DNA of 64,000 nt from Burkholderiaceae bacterium. GTDB lineage: Bacteria > Pseudomonadota > Gammaproteobacteria > Burkholderiales > Burkholderiaceae. Below, in pieces: positions 38,835 through 51,103 of this stretch. Below the pieces are notes generated by a model. That model worked only from the letters and a program-made list of their open reading frames with translations. It was not told the origin of the DNA and did not search any database. The position numbers were made by a program, and so were the translations under genes. Numbering within the stretch: the first letter of the stretch is position 1; every line of letters begins with the position of its first letter. The stretch lies in NCBI GenBank assembly GCA_021166835.1, contig JAJPEN010000033.1, forward strand, positions 62,001 through 126,000. The letters run 5' to 3'.

Positions 38835-38850
38835 ATTCCGGTACCGGAAT
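38835..38850. promoter_or_regulatory. 16-bp perfect palindrome in the bzd-like promoter
   Basis: ATTCCGGTACCGGAAT is perfectly self-complementary and lies 27-42 bp before the bzdN-like ATG. If the FNR-type box at 38884-38897 is at -41.5, transcription would begin near 38849, so the palindrome would cover the start site, a classic repressor position. The binding protein is unknown, and it does not look like the operator described for BzdR. Confidence 0.55.
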
Positions 38851-38883
38851 GCGTAAATTGTCGCCCAGCCAACCGTAGCGCCC

Positions 38884-38897
38884 TTGATACGGATCAA
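38884..38897. promoter_or_regulatory. FNR/CRP-family anaerobic box
   Basis: TTGATACGGATCAA matches the consensus TTGAT-N4-ATCAA in every fixed position. Its centre is about 82 bp from the bzdN-like ATG and about 159 bp from the Rrf2 ATG. The geometry suits class II activation of the minus-strand operon. In Azoarcus the bzd promoter is activated by the FNR orthologue AcpR (established knowledge), so this site supports anaerobic control. Confidence 0.8.
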
Positions 38898-38937
38898 GAA
38901 AGCCGGGTCGGACCGAAGAAAAAGCGGGTGCGCAGCT

Positions 38938-38967
38938 TTGACATATAGAGGACCGAAGTGGTACTGT
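38938..38967 (+). promoter_or_regulatory. Putative promoter of the Rrf2-suf operon
   Basis: TTGACA (38938-38943) is a perfect -35, followed after 18 bases by TACTGT (38962-38967) as a weak -10. The Rrf2 gene starts at 39049. Rrf2 regulators usually bind over or near this region. The -10 is poor, so confidence is limited. Confidence 0.45.
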
Positions 38968-39048
38968 TTGTGCCGTTCCAGACGCGAAGCGAGGCACCGT
39001 CTCGCCGCGCCAGGATCGCGAAAGCCGCACGAATGCGCACCATTTAAG

Positions 39049-39578
39049 ATGCTCCGGATCAACCGCCTCACCGACTACGGAACGCTCGCGCTGACGTACC
39101 TTGCGATGCATCCCGAGCGGATGCACAGCGCCGCCGACGTCGCCGCGGAACTGGGCCTGGGCGTGCCCACCGTGAGCAAGGTGCTCAAGGCACTGGGCCG
39201 TCACGACCTCGTGCGCAGCATTCGCGGCCTGCGCGGCGGCTACTCGCTCAGCCGCGCGCCCGAGGCGATCAGCGTCGCCGACATCGTCGACGCGCTCGAA
39301 GACCAGCCCTTCGGCCTTACCGAGTGCAGCGCGTCGGCGGGGCTGTGCGGCTTCGAGCGCAACTGCCGCATCCGCTCGAACTGGCAGCGCATCAACCGGA
39401 TCGTGCGGCGCACGCTCGAGAGCGTGAGCCTGGCCGACATGATGCGCGTCGTTCCGCTGGACGAGCCGCCGGAGCAGGCGCCGAAGACGAAGCCCGACAG
39501 GACGAAGGCGGCTTCGCGCAGGCGGGCCTCGCGCCCGCCCGCGGCGCAGCTCGCGCAACCCCGAGAGGAATCCATCGC

Positions 39579-39582
<4 letters not shown>
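39049..39582 (+). CDS. Rrf2-family regulator of the SUF system
   Basis: A 177-residue winged-helix Rrf2 protein: [18 protein letters not shown] starts the DNA-binding domain and [11 protein letters not shown] is the recognition helix. Three cysteines in [15 protein letters not shown] parallel the [2Fe-2S] ligands of IscR. It belongs to the type called SUF Fe-S assembly regulator. About 40 basic, disordered residues form the C-terminus. ATG 39049 gives the conserved start, and the stop overlaps the sufB ATG. It probably senses cluster status and represses or activates the suf genes. Divergent bzd-like genes could also be affected. Confidence 0.9.
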
Positions 39583-41027
<1,445 letters not shown>

Positions 41028-41040
41028 GGAGAATTCCGAG

Positions 41041-41813
<773 letters not shown>

Positions 41814-41817
<4 letters not shown>

Positions 41818-43153
41818 TGAGCGCCGCTCAGCCCTGGGTCGACGCCTTCCGCGAGCGCGCGCCTGCGCTTGCCGGCGCCGCGCTTCCCTGGCTCGCGGAA
41901 ACCCGCCGCCGCGCGCTCGATCGCTTCGCCGCCGAAGGCTGGCCGAGCGCGCGCACCGACGCATGGCGCCATACCTCGCTGCTGGCGCTCGAGCAGGAGA
42001 ATTTCGCCGTGTCGGCGCCTGCCGCGCAGCAACCCTCGGCGGCGCGGTTGCGCGCCGTCGTCGATGCGCTGCGCGAGGGTGACGGCGGTCATTGGGCCGT
42101 GTTCGTCGACGGCAGCCACGTTGCCTCGTTGTCCGCGCCGGGGCGGCTGCCCGGCGGCGCCGAGGTTGCGTCGCTGGCGCGCATTCTCGACGAGTCGCCC
42201 GAGCGCGTCGAGGCGCATTTCGGCGCGGCCGAGGACGGTTACAGCCCCGCGGCGCTGAACACGGCCTTTGCCGCCGACGGCGCCTTCGTGCATCTGCGCC
42301 GGGGCGTCGTCGTCGAGGAGCCCATCCACCTCGTGTTCGTCGGCGCCACGGCGCGAGCGGCAATCCACGTCCGCAACCTCGTCGTCGCCGAAGCCGGGGC
42401 GCAGGCGACAATCGTCGAGCATCACGTGAAGGTGCACGACGAACCGTTGCTGTCGAACGTCGTCACGCGCGTCGATTGCGCGGACGACGCGCGCATCACC
42501 CACCTGAAACTGCAGCAGGAGTCCGAGCGTGCGGTGCATCTGGCGCGCATCCAGGCGCGGCAGTCGCGCGGCTCGATGTTCGCGTCGCACTCGCTGTCGT
42601 TCGGCGCCCGGCTGGCGCGCAACGACATCGTCACGCGCTTCGACGGCACCGGTTGCGAAGCGCTGCTCAACGGGCTGTATCACGTCGACGGCAAGCGTCA
42701 CGTCGACCACCACACGGTGATCGATCACGCCCAGCCGTACGGCACGAGCCGCGAGTTCTATCGTGGCATCCTCGACGAAGCCGGGCGCGGCGTGTTCGCC
42801 GGCCGCATCGTGGTTGCCCCCGGCGCATTGCGCACCGACGCGATCCAGCGCACCGACAACCTGCTGTTGTCGCGCCAGGCCGAGGCCGACGCGCGACCCG
42901 AGCTCGAAATCTACGCCGACGACGTCAAGTGCGCGCACGGCGCCACCGTCGGGCGCATCGACGAATCGGCGCTGTTCTACCTGCGCTCGCGCGGCATCGA
43001 CGAGGAACGCTCGCGCAACCTGCTCACCTGGGCCTTCGCCGCGGAGACGCTGTCGCGCATCGGTGTCGCGTCGCTGCAGCGGCGCGCGCGCGCAGCGTTG
43101 CTGGCCCGGCTACCCGGCGGGGCGGCACTCGATCGCGCGCTGGAGGAACTGGG

Positions 43154-43157
<4 letters not shown>
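41814..43157 (+). CDS. sufD: SufD, Fe-S scaffold subunit
   Basis: A 447-residue SufD with the beta-helix core (LKLQQESERAVHLARIQ, FDGTGCEALLNGLYHVDGKRHVDHHT) and the C-terminal DDVKCAHGATVGRIDESALFYLRSRG, which includes the conserved His. It pairs with SufB. ATGA overlaps at both ends tie it to sufC and sufS. Confidence 0.95.
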
Positions 43158-44422
<1,265 letters not shown>

Positions 44423-44441
44423 GCGAAGGCATGAGGCAACG

Positions 44442-44894
44442 ATGAGTTCGCGCGGCGATCTACGCGAGCTGTACCAGGAAGTGATCTTCGATCACAACCG
44501 AAAGCCGCGGAATTTCCATGAAATGCCCGAGGCCAACCACAGCGCCGACGGGCACAATCCGTTGTGCGGCGACCAGCTCACCGTCTACCTGCGCGTGAGC
44601 GACGGACGCATCGACGACGTGAGCTTCGTCGGTCACGGGTGCGCGATTTCCACCGCTTCCGCGTCGCTGATGACCGAGGCGGTGAAGGGGCGATCGATCG
44701 ACGAGATCGAGGCGCTGTTTCGCGACGTACACACTCTTCTCACCGACCAGCAGCCGCCCGAGCGCGATTTCGGCAAGCTGATCGCGCTATCGGGCGTGCG
44801 CGAGTTTCCGGTGCGGGTGAAGTGCGCGACGCTCGCCTGGCACACCCTGCACAATGCGCTCGCCGGCCACGGCGAGCAGGCGAAAACCGAGTGA
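44442..44894 (+). CDS. sufU: SufU, NifU-like sulfur-transfer protein
   Basis: A 150-residue SufU with the three conserved cysteines: NPLCGD, GHGCAIS and RVKCATLAWHTL. The insert between Cys2 and Cys3 is characteristic of SufU rather than IscU. SufU accepts sulfur from SufS using a zinc site. The finding of SufU instead of SufE is common in this arrangement with SufT. Confidence 0.94.
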   Translation: MSSRGDLRELYQEVIFDHNRKPRNFHEMPEANHSADGHNPLCGDQLTVYLRVSDGRIDDVSFVGHGCAISTASASLMTEAVKGRSIDEIEALFRDVHTLLTDQQPPERDFGKLIALSGVREFPVRVKCATLAWHTLHNALAGHGEQAKTE

Positions 44895-44904
44895 GGTACG
44901 AGTG

Positions 44905-45477
44905 ATGGGCAGCAGACATGGACAGGCTCAGGAGTTCACGATCGAGCAGTCGTGCCCCGCGGTCGAGGTGCCGTGGGGAACGTCGGTGAACCTGATGGCC
45001 GGCAGGCCCGGGCAGGTCACGCAGCGGCTCGGCGGAACGATCACGGTGATGGTCGACGGCAACCTGTACCGCGTCGAGGAGCAGTACGCCGACGCGCTCG
45101 GCCTCGAGCCGCTGGTCCTGCCCGACGTCGCCGAGCTGTTCGTCGACAAGGCGCCCACGCCCGAACTGATCGAGGCGGCCGCATGGAAGGTGCTCGGCAC
45201 CTGCTTCGACCCCGAGATTCCGATGGACATCGTGAATCTCGGTCTTGTCTACAGCTGCGTCTGCAGTAACATCGACCACGGCAGCTTCCGGCTGGACGTG
45301 CAGATGACCGTGACCGCGCCCGGTTGCGGCATGGGCACGCTGATGTGCGACGAAGCCCGCGAGAAGCTGCTGAAGATCCCGGGCGTGGACCAGGCGAAGG
45401 TGGAACTCGTGTTCGACCCGCCCTGGACGCGCTACATGATGAGCGAAGCGGCGCGGCTCGAGATGGGGATGTTCTAG
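44905..45477 (+). CDS. sufT: SufT, Fe-S maturation factor (DUF59)
   Basis: A 190-residue protein. The C-terminal ~110 residues form a DUF59/MIP18 domain (CFDPEIPMDIVNLGLVY; TAPGCGMGTLMC). The N-terminal extension (about 1-75) is the SufT-specific part. It helps maturation of Fe-S proteins under high demand. ATG 44905 is preferred over the overlapping GTG 44902. It is the last suf gene and lies 28 bp before sdhC. Confidence 0.93.
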   Translation: MGSRHGQAQEFTIEQSCPAVEVPWGTSVNLMAGRPGQVTQRLGGTITVMVDGNLYRVEEQYADALGLEPLVLPDVAELFVDKAPTPELIEAAAWKVLGTCFDPEIPMDIVNLGLVYSCVCSNIDHGSFRLDVQMTVTAPGCGMGTLMCDEAREKLLKIPGVDQAKVELVFDPPWTRYMMSEAARLEMGMF

Positions 45478-45505
45478 CGGGCTCACTGGCGACGGAGGAA
45501 TCGCG

Positions 45506-45913
45506 ATGCAACGACAGGCGGCGGCACACGGGGCGGCCCGGTCGTTGCCGAAGTTCCTGAATCTCGCGCAGATCCGCTTCCCGATCGGGGCAATCGCATC
45601 GATCCTGCACCGCGTCTCCGGCGTCGTGCTCCTCGTCTCGCTGCCTCTGCTGGCGAGCGCGCTGGGCGAATCGCTGCGCAGTCCGCAGGACTTCGACGCC
45701 GTCGTGCACTCGGCGACGCGCTCGTGGTTCGCGCCGCTGCTGTTCATCGGCGTCTGGGCACTGGTGCACCACATCTTCGCCGGCGTGCGGCACCTGTTCA
45801 TGGACGCCGGCTTCGGCTACAGGCTGCCGCAGGCGCGCACCAGCGCCTTCGTCTCCATCGCCGCCGGCATCATTGCGGCGCTGCTGTGGCTTCTCGCCTG
45901 GGCACTGCGATGA
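45506..45913 (+). CDS. sdhC: SdhC, succinate dehydrogenase cytochrome b subunit
   Basis: A 135-residue membrane anchor with three helices. SILHRVSGVVLL begins helix I, and LVHHIFAGVRHLFMD contains the heme-ligand and quinone-site histidine pattern. An SD GGAGG precedes the ATG. It binds heme b with SdhD and holds the quinone site. It overlaps sdhD by 4 bp. Confidence 0.93.
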   Translation: MQRQAAAHGAARSLPKFLNLAQIRFPIGAIASILHRVSGVVLLVSLPLLASALGESLRSPQDFDAVVHSATRSWFAPLLFIGVWALVHHIFAGVRHLFMDAGFGYRLPQARTSAFVSIAAGIIAALLWLLAWALR

Positions 45914-46242
45914 GAGTCTTCTCCGGGCAGCGCGCCTGGCTGCTGCAGCGTTTCAGCGCGATCGCGATCCTCGTCCTGCTCGTGCTCGGAATCGTGCGCA
46001 TGGCCGTCATGGACGGCTCCGCCTACGACCGCTGGCACGCCATCGCCACCAGTACGCACGGCGCCGTGCTGATCCTCGCCTTCTTCATGTCGATGGCGCT
46101 GCACGGATGGATCGGCGTGCGCGACGTCGTCCTCGATTACGTGCACGCTCCTGCGCTGCGCCTGCCGCTGCTCGCAGTGATCGCGTTCATCCTCGTCGCG
46201 GTGCAGATCCGCGTCGCGATGATCCTGCTGGGGCAGCCATGA
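45910..46242 (+). CDS. sdhD: SdhD, succinate dehydrogenase membrane anchor
   Basis: A 110-residue protein with three hydrophobic helices. LQRFSAIAILVLL opens helix I, and ALHGWIGVRDVVLDYV carries the conserved His and the Arg-Asp-x-x-x-Asp-Tyr motif. It directly overlaps the sdhB ATG, where sdhA would normally intervene. Confidence 0.9.
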   Translation: MRVFSGQRAWLLQRFSAIAILVLLVLGIVRMAVMDGSAYDRWHAIATSTHGAVLILAFFMSMALHGWIGVRDVVLDYVHAPALRLPLLAVIAFILVAVQIRVAMILLGQP

Positions 46243-46934
46243 AGGTCAGCATCTATCGTTTCGATCCCGATGTCGACGAACGCCCGCGCATGCAGCACTA
46301 CGACATCGAGCTGCGCCATACCGACCGGATGCTGCTCGACGTGCTGCTGCGGCTGAAGGAGGTCGACGACAGCCTTTCGTTTCGTCGTTCGTGCCGCGAG
46401 GGCGTATGCGGCTCGGACGCGATGAACATCAACGGCCGCAACGGCCTGGCGTGCATCCATCCCGTGGCCGAGCTGAAGGAGCCGGTCGTGCTGCGGCCGC
46501 TGCCCGGTTTTCCGGTCGTGCGCGATCTGGTCGTCGACATGACGCAGTTCTTCGCCCACTACCATTCCATCCGTCCGTACGTAGTCGACGACCGTCCGAT
46601 GCCCGAGCGCGAGCGGCTGCAGTCGCCCGAGGAGCGCGACCGGTTGAACGGCCTGTACGAGTGCATCCTGTGCGCCTGCTGCAGTTCGTTCTGCCCGTCG
46701 TACTGGTGGAATCCCGACAAGTTCATCGGCCCGGCCGGACTGCTGCAGGCCTGGCGCTTCATCACCGACAGCCGCGACACGGCGCGCGGCGAGCGTCTTG
46801 CCTTCCTCGACGACGTCTATCGGCTGTACCGCTGCCGCACGATCATGAACTGCACCGAGGTGTGCCCCAAAGGGCTCAGCCCGTCGCACGCGATCGAGCA
46901 GATTCGCACCGCGCTGGTGAAGGATTCCTCGTAG
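46239..46934 (+). CDS. sdhB: SdhB, succinate dehydrogenase iron-sulfur subunit
   Basis: A 231-residue subunit with all three cluster motifs. The [2Fe-2S] motif is CREGVCGSDAMNINGRNGLAC (split here as CREGVCGSD then GRNGLAC), the [4Fe-4S] CILCACCSSFCP, and the [3Fe-4S] CRTIMNCTEVCP. It carries electrons from the flavoprotein to quinone. The flavoprotein gene sdhA is absent between sdhD and sdhB and is not found elsewhere in this window. Confidence 0.95.
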   Translation: MKVSIYRFDPDVDERPRMQHYDIELRHTDRMLLDVLLRLKEVDDSLSFRRSCREGVCGSDAMNINGRNGLACIHPVAELKEPVVLRPLPGFPVVRDLVVDMTQFFAHYHSIRPYVVDDRPMPERERLQSPEERDRLNGLYECILCACCSSFCPSYWWNPDKFIGPAGLLQAWRFITDSRDTARGERLAFLDDVYRLYRCRTIMNCTEVCPKGLSPSHAIEQIRTALVKDSS

Positions 46935-47026
46935 TCGCGCCCGATGGCGCAAGGCGTGCGTTCGGCGCGCCGGGCGCATTCTCGCGTACATTGGAACCCG
47001 TCGATCACCGTCCACGGGAGTTCCCG

Positions 47027-47392
47027 ATGAAGCCACGCCCGCACCGGGCGGTTCCGCGCGCGCGCCCCGGTGCAAGCGCGCTGGCCGGCGCGGCCGTCGT
47101 CGCTGCTGCGATCGCGGGCAGCCTGCCCGCGGCGCGCGCAGCCGGTGAAGACTCCCTCGGCGCAGCGTTGTACGAGAGCCGCTGCACCGGTTGCCACGAG
47201 CGCAGCGTGCACACGCGCAGTCCGCGGCGCGCCGGCAATTTCGACCAGATCCGTGCCTATGTCTGGCGCTGGGATCGCTATCTCGGCGGTGCCTGGCAGC
47301 AGGGCGAGATCGACGCCGTCGCGCGGTACCTGAACGAGCGCTACTACCACTTTCCGTGTCCGCAGGACGTCTGCGGCCTGGCGGCGCGCTGA
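47027..47392 (+). CDS. Small periplasmic c-type cytochrome
   Basis: A 121-residue protein with a signal peptide (about 1-38). One heme motif, RCTGCHERS, is near residues 53-57, and no distal Met is evident; two cysteines near the end (FPCPQDVCG) could form a disulfide. The role is unknown, perhaps electron transfer. It lies 92 bp after sdhB, so it may have its own promoter, and 3 bp before the DUF808 gene. Confidence 0.82.
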   Translation: MKPRPHRAVPRARPGASALAGAAVVAAAIAGSLPAARAAGEDSLGAALYESRCTGCHERSVHTRSPRRAGNFDQIRAYVWRWDRYLGGAWQQGEIDAVARYLNERYYHFPCPQDVCGLAAR

Positions 47393-47395
47393 CGC

Positions 47396-48355
47396 ATGGC
47401 GTCCACGCTGCTCGCGCTGCTCGATGACATCACGAGCGTGCTCGACGATGTCTCGACGATGACGAAGATCGCCACGAAGAAGACCGCCGGCGTTCTGGGC
47501 GACGACCTCGCACTGAACGCGCAGCAGGTCACGGGCGTGCATGCCGATCGCGAACTGCCCGTCGTGTGGGCGGTGGCCAAGGGGTCGCTGCGCAACAAGG
47601 TGATCCTGGTGCCGGCGGCGCTTGCGATCAGCACCTTTGCGCCATGGGCGATCACGCCGCTGCTGATGGTCGGTGGCGCGTACCTCTGCTACGAAGGTTT
47701 CGAGAAGGTCGCGCACCGCCTCTTCCAGGGCAAGCGGCACCAGGCGCGCGGACCGACCGCGCCGGTCGTCGGCGAGTCGATGGCGCCGGCGGAGGTGAAG
47801 GCGCTCGAGAAGACGAAGATCGAAGGCGCGGTGCGCACCGACTTCATCCTGTCGGCCGAGATCATCACGATCTCGCTCGGTGCGGTGGCCAGCGCCACCT
47901 TCGGCGTGAAGGTCGGGGCTCTCGTGGCCGTCGCCCTGCTGATGACGGTCGGTGTCTACGGACTCGTCGCCGGCATCGTCAAGCTCGACGATCTCGGCCT
48001 GCATCTGCTCGCGAAACGCGGTTCGAGCCTGTTCGACCGGATGCGCCGCCTGCTGGGTGCGGCCGTCGTGCGCGCGGCGCCGTGGCTGATGAAGACGCTC
48101 TCGGTCGTCGGCACCGCGGCGATGTTCCTCGTCGGCGGCGGCATTCTCTCGCACGGGATTCCCGGCGTGGAGTCGTGGCTGCATCGATTGATCGATCCGA
48201 TCGACGACGCACCGGTCTTCGGCGACGCGGTGGAGATGATCGGTCCGATGCTGTTCAACGCCGCGCTCGGCATCGGTGCCGGCGCGATCGTCCTGGCTGC
48301 GTCGCTTTCGGCGCAGCGCGCGATTGCGGCACTGCGTCCCGCCGGTCCGCGATGA
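47396..48355 (+). CDS. DUF808 (YedI-type) inner-membrane protein
   Basis: A 319-residue protein of the DUF808 family. MASTLLALLDDITSVLDDVSTMTKIATKKTAG (positions 1-32; key residues LLALLDDI and KTAGVLGDD) is the family opening, and the C-terminal GGGILSHGIPG is also conserved. About six membrane helices are visible. The function is unknown. ATGA overlap with the downstream acetyltransferase gene ties the two together. Confidence 0.88.
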   Translation: MASTLLALLDDITSVLDDVSTMTKIATKKTAGVLGDDLALNAQQVTGVHADRELPVVWAVAKGSLRNKVILVPAALAISTFAPWAITPLLMVGGAYLCYEGFEKVAHRLFQGKRHQARGPTAPVVGESMAPAEVKALEKTKIEGAVRTDFILSAEIITISLGAVASATFGVKVGALVAVALLMTVGVYGLVAGIVKLDDLGLHLLAKRGSSLFDRMRRLLGAAVVRAAPWLMKTLSVVGTAAMFLVGGGILSHGIPGVESWLHRLIDPIDDAPVFGDAVEMIGPMLFNAALGIGAGAIVLAASLSAQRAIAALRPAGPR

Positions 48356-51039
48356 GCGTGCGCAGCCTGGTCCACCTGTTCGAGCCGCGCTCGGTCGCGG
48401 TGGTCGGCGCATCGAACAAGCCGCGCCACGTCGGCAACGTGCTGATGCGCAACCTTCTCGAGGGCGGTATCGATGCGCCGGTGATGCCGGTGAATCCGCG
48501 CTATCGCTCGGTGGCCGGCGTGCTCACCTACCCCGACGTGGAAAGCCTGCCGCAGGCGCCGGAGCTCGCGGTCATCTGCAGCCCGGCAACGACGATTGCC
48601 GCGGCGATCGACGCGCTCGGGCGCCGCGGCACGGCGGTGGCGATCGTCGTGCACGACGATCTGCTCGGGCGGCATGACGCGGGCGGCGCGTCGGTGCGCG
48701 ACGCGATGCTCGCCGCCGCGCGGCGACACTCGATGCGTGTGCTCGGGGCAGGCAGCCTCGGCGTGCTCGTGCCGCGCGTCGGCCTGAACGCGAGCCTGAG
48801 CCACGTGTCGGCATTGCCGGGCAAGCTCGCCTTCGTTTCGCAGTCGGGCGCGATGTGTACCGCGGTGCTCGACTGGGCGCGCGCCAAGGGGATCGGCTTC
48901 TCGCATTTCGTCGCCCTCGGCGATTGCGACGACGTGGACTTCGGCGACGTCCTCGATTACCTCGCCAGCGACCCCGACACCGACGCGATCCTGCTGTACA
49001 TCGAGCGCATCCGCGAGCGGCGCAACTTCATGGCGGCAGCACGCGCGGCGGCGCGCAACAAGCCCGTGCTCGCCGTGAAGGCGGGGCGCGTCGCGCGCGA
49101 CGATGCCGACCTTCAGTCGCCGGCAACACTTTCCGGTGCGCTGGCACGTCCCGACGACGTTTTCGACGCCGCGCTGCGCCGGGCCGGCATCCTGCGCGTC
49201 TACGACATCGACGAACTCTTCGCCGCGGTCGAGACGCTCAGCCGCGCGAAGGCGTTCCGCGGCGAGAAGCTGGCGATCATCCACAACGGCGGCGGTGCAG
49301 GGCTGATGGCGCTCGACGAGTTGCTGCTGGGCGGCGGCACCTGCGCGCGGTTGGGCGACGAAACGACGCGGAGGCTGGCCGAGATGCTGCCGGCTGCCTC
49401 GGCCCCCGGCAATCCGGTCGACGTCGGTGTCAATGCGCCCGGGCAGCGTTACGCCGATTGCCTGAAGGCCGTGCTGACCGACCCGCAGGTCAACGCAGCG
49501 CTCGTCATGCACGCGCCGACCGCGACCACTCGCGGCGAGGAAGCCGCGCAGGCGGTAATCGGCGTCGCGCGCGAGTTGCGCGCGGCGCGCATCCTCACCT
49601 GCTGGGTGGGCGCCGACGCGGCGACCGCTCCGCGCCGCCTGTTCGCGGAGGCGGGCCTTCCGACCTACGAGACGCCGTCGAGCGCAGTGAAGGCTTTCCT
49701 GCACGTGGTGAATTTCCATCGCAACCAGGAAATGCTGATGCAGACGCCGCCGTCGCTGCCGAGCGAATTCCGGCCCGACGCCGCCGCCGCGCGCGCCGTG
49801 GTCGAGCGCGCGCTCGCTTCGGGCGACGTGCTGCTGTCCGAGCCCGACGCGAAGGCGGTGCTCGCGGCCTACGGCATTCCGGTCGTGCCGACGCGCATTG
49901 CCGAGTCGCTCGAGCATGCGGCACAGGTCGCCGACACCGTCGGCTATCCGCTCGCCCTCACCGTGCTGTCGCCGGACATCGCTCGCAAGTGGGACGTCGG
50001 CGGCGTGGCACTGAACCTGGAGAGCGCCGACGCCGTGCGCACCGCGGCGCTCGGCATGACGCGGCGCGTCTCCGAGCGCATGCCCAGTGCGCGGATCACC
50101 GGGTTCACGCTGCAGCCGATGGTGCCGCGGCGCAACGCGCGCCAATTGATCGTCGGCGTCACCACGGATCCGCTGTTCGGCCCGGTGATCCTGTTCGGCG
50201 AGGGCGGCCGCGCGGTGGAGGTGATCCGCGACCACGCGATCGGCCTGCCGCCGCTGAACCTGCCGCTGGCGCGCGAACTCATCGCGCGCACGCGCATCGA
50301 CAAACTGCTCGGCGCGTATCACGACCGGCCGGCGGCCGACGTCGATGCGATCTGCCTGACTCTCGTGCAAGTCTCCCAGCTCGTCGTCGATCTTCCCGAG
50401 ATCGTGGAGATCGACATCAACCCGCTGTTCGCCGGCGACCAGGGCGTCGTCTGTGTCGATGCGCACATGCGCGTCGATGCCGCAGCGCGCCGACCGGGGC
50501 GGCTGGCGATCCGTCCGTATCCGAAGAACCTCGAAGAGAAGGCGCAGCTGCGCAGCGGTCGCGCGATCCTGCTGCGCCCGATCCGTCCGGAGGACGAGCC
50601 GGCGCACCAGACGCTGCTCGCGCACATGACGCCGGAAGACCTGCGCTTTCGCTTCTTCGACTCGGTGCGCCAGCTCGGGCACTCGCAGATGGCGCGGCTC
50701 ACGCAGATCGACTACGACCGCGAGATGGCCTTCATCGCCGTCGCGCAGGGCGAAAGCGGCGAAGCCGAGACGCTCGGCGTCGTGCGCACGGTCACCGATC
50801 CCGACAACGTCGTTGCCGAGTTCGCGGTGCTCGTGCGCTCCGACCTGAAGGGGCAGGGTTTGGGCCGCCTGCTGATGGCAAAGATCATCGACTACTGCCG
50901 CCGGCAGGGCACGCGCGAGATCGTCGGCGAGATCCTCGGCGAGAACGACGACATGCTGCGCCTGGCGAGCCGGCTCGGATTCGCGCTCGAGCCGGATCGC
51001 GAGACGGGGACGATCCGCGCGCGACTCGCACTCGCCTGA
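48352..51039 (+). CDS. Pat-type protein lysine acetyltransferase (NDP-forming ACS domain plus GNAT)
   Basis: An 895-residue protein. Its parts are a CoA-binding domain (SVAVVGASNKPRHVG, 1-130), two succinyl-CoA-ligase-like domains, an ATP-grasp domain (about 480-700, LFGPVILFGEGGRAVEV) and a C-terminal GNAT (about 735-895; LKGQGLGRLLM). The ADP-forming catalytic loop SHTGALAG reads PATLSGALARP here, so the phosphohistidine is missing and synthetase activity is unlikely. This is the hallmark of Pat/PatZ enzymes, which acetylate AMP-forming acyl-CoA synthetases and other proteins. Regulation of ligases such as the one at 8317-10146 is possible. Confidence 0.9.
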   Translation: MSVRSLVHLFEPRSVAVVGASNKPRHVGNVLMRNLLEGGIDAPVMPVNPRYRSVAGVLTYPDVESLPQAPELAVICSPATTIAAAIDALGRRGTAVAIVVHDDLLGRHDAGGASVRDAMLAAARRHSMRVLGAGSLGVLVPRVGLNASLSHVSALPGKLAFVSQSGAMCTAVLDWARAKGIGFSHFVALGDCDDVDFGDVLDYLASDPDTDAILLYIERIRERRNFMAAARAAARNKPVLAVKAGRVARDDADLQSPATLSGALARPDDVFDAALRRAGILRVYDIDELFAAVETLSRAKAFRGEKLAIIHNGGGAGLMALDELLLGGGTCARLGDETTRRLAEMLPAASAPGNPVDVGVNAPGQRYADCLKAVLTDPQVNAALVMHAPTATTRGEEAAQAVIGVARELRAARILTCWVGADAATAPRRLFAEAGLPTYETPSSAVKAFLHVVNFHRNQEMLMQTPPSLPSEFRPDAAAARAVVERALASGDVLLSEPDAKAVLAAYGIPVVPTRIAESLEHAAQVADTVGYPLALTVLSPDIARKWDVGGVALNLESADAVRTAALGMTRRVSERMPSARITGFTLQPMVPRRNARQLIVGVTTDPLFGPVILFGEGGRAVEVIRDHAIGLPPLNLPLARELIARTRIDKLLGAYHDRPAADVDAICLTLVQVSQLVVDLPEIVEIDINPLFAGDQGVVCVDAHMRVDAAARRPGRLAIRPYPKNLEEKAQLRSGRAILLRPIRPEDEPAHQTLLAHMTPEDLRFRFFDSVRQLGHSQMARLTQIDYDREMAFIAVAQGESGEAETLGVVRTVTDPDNVVAEFAVLVRSDLKGQGLGRLLMAKIIDYCRRQGTREIVGEILGENDDMLRLASRLGFALEPDRETGTIRARLALA

Positions 51040-51103
51040 ACCCGACCGTCCTGTGCGTACGCTCTTGCTTCCGCTTCGGGCTGCGGCGAGAATCCCGACG
51101 ACC

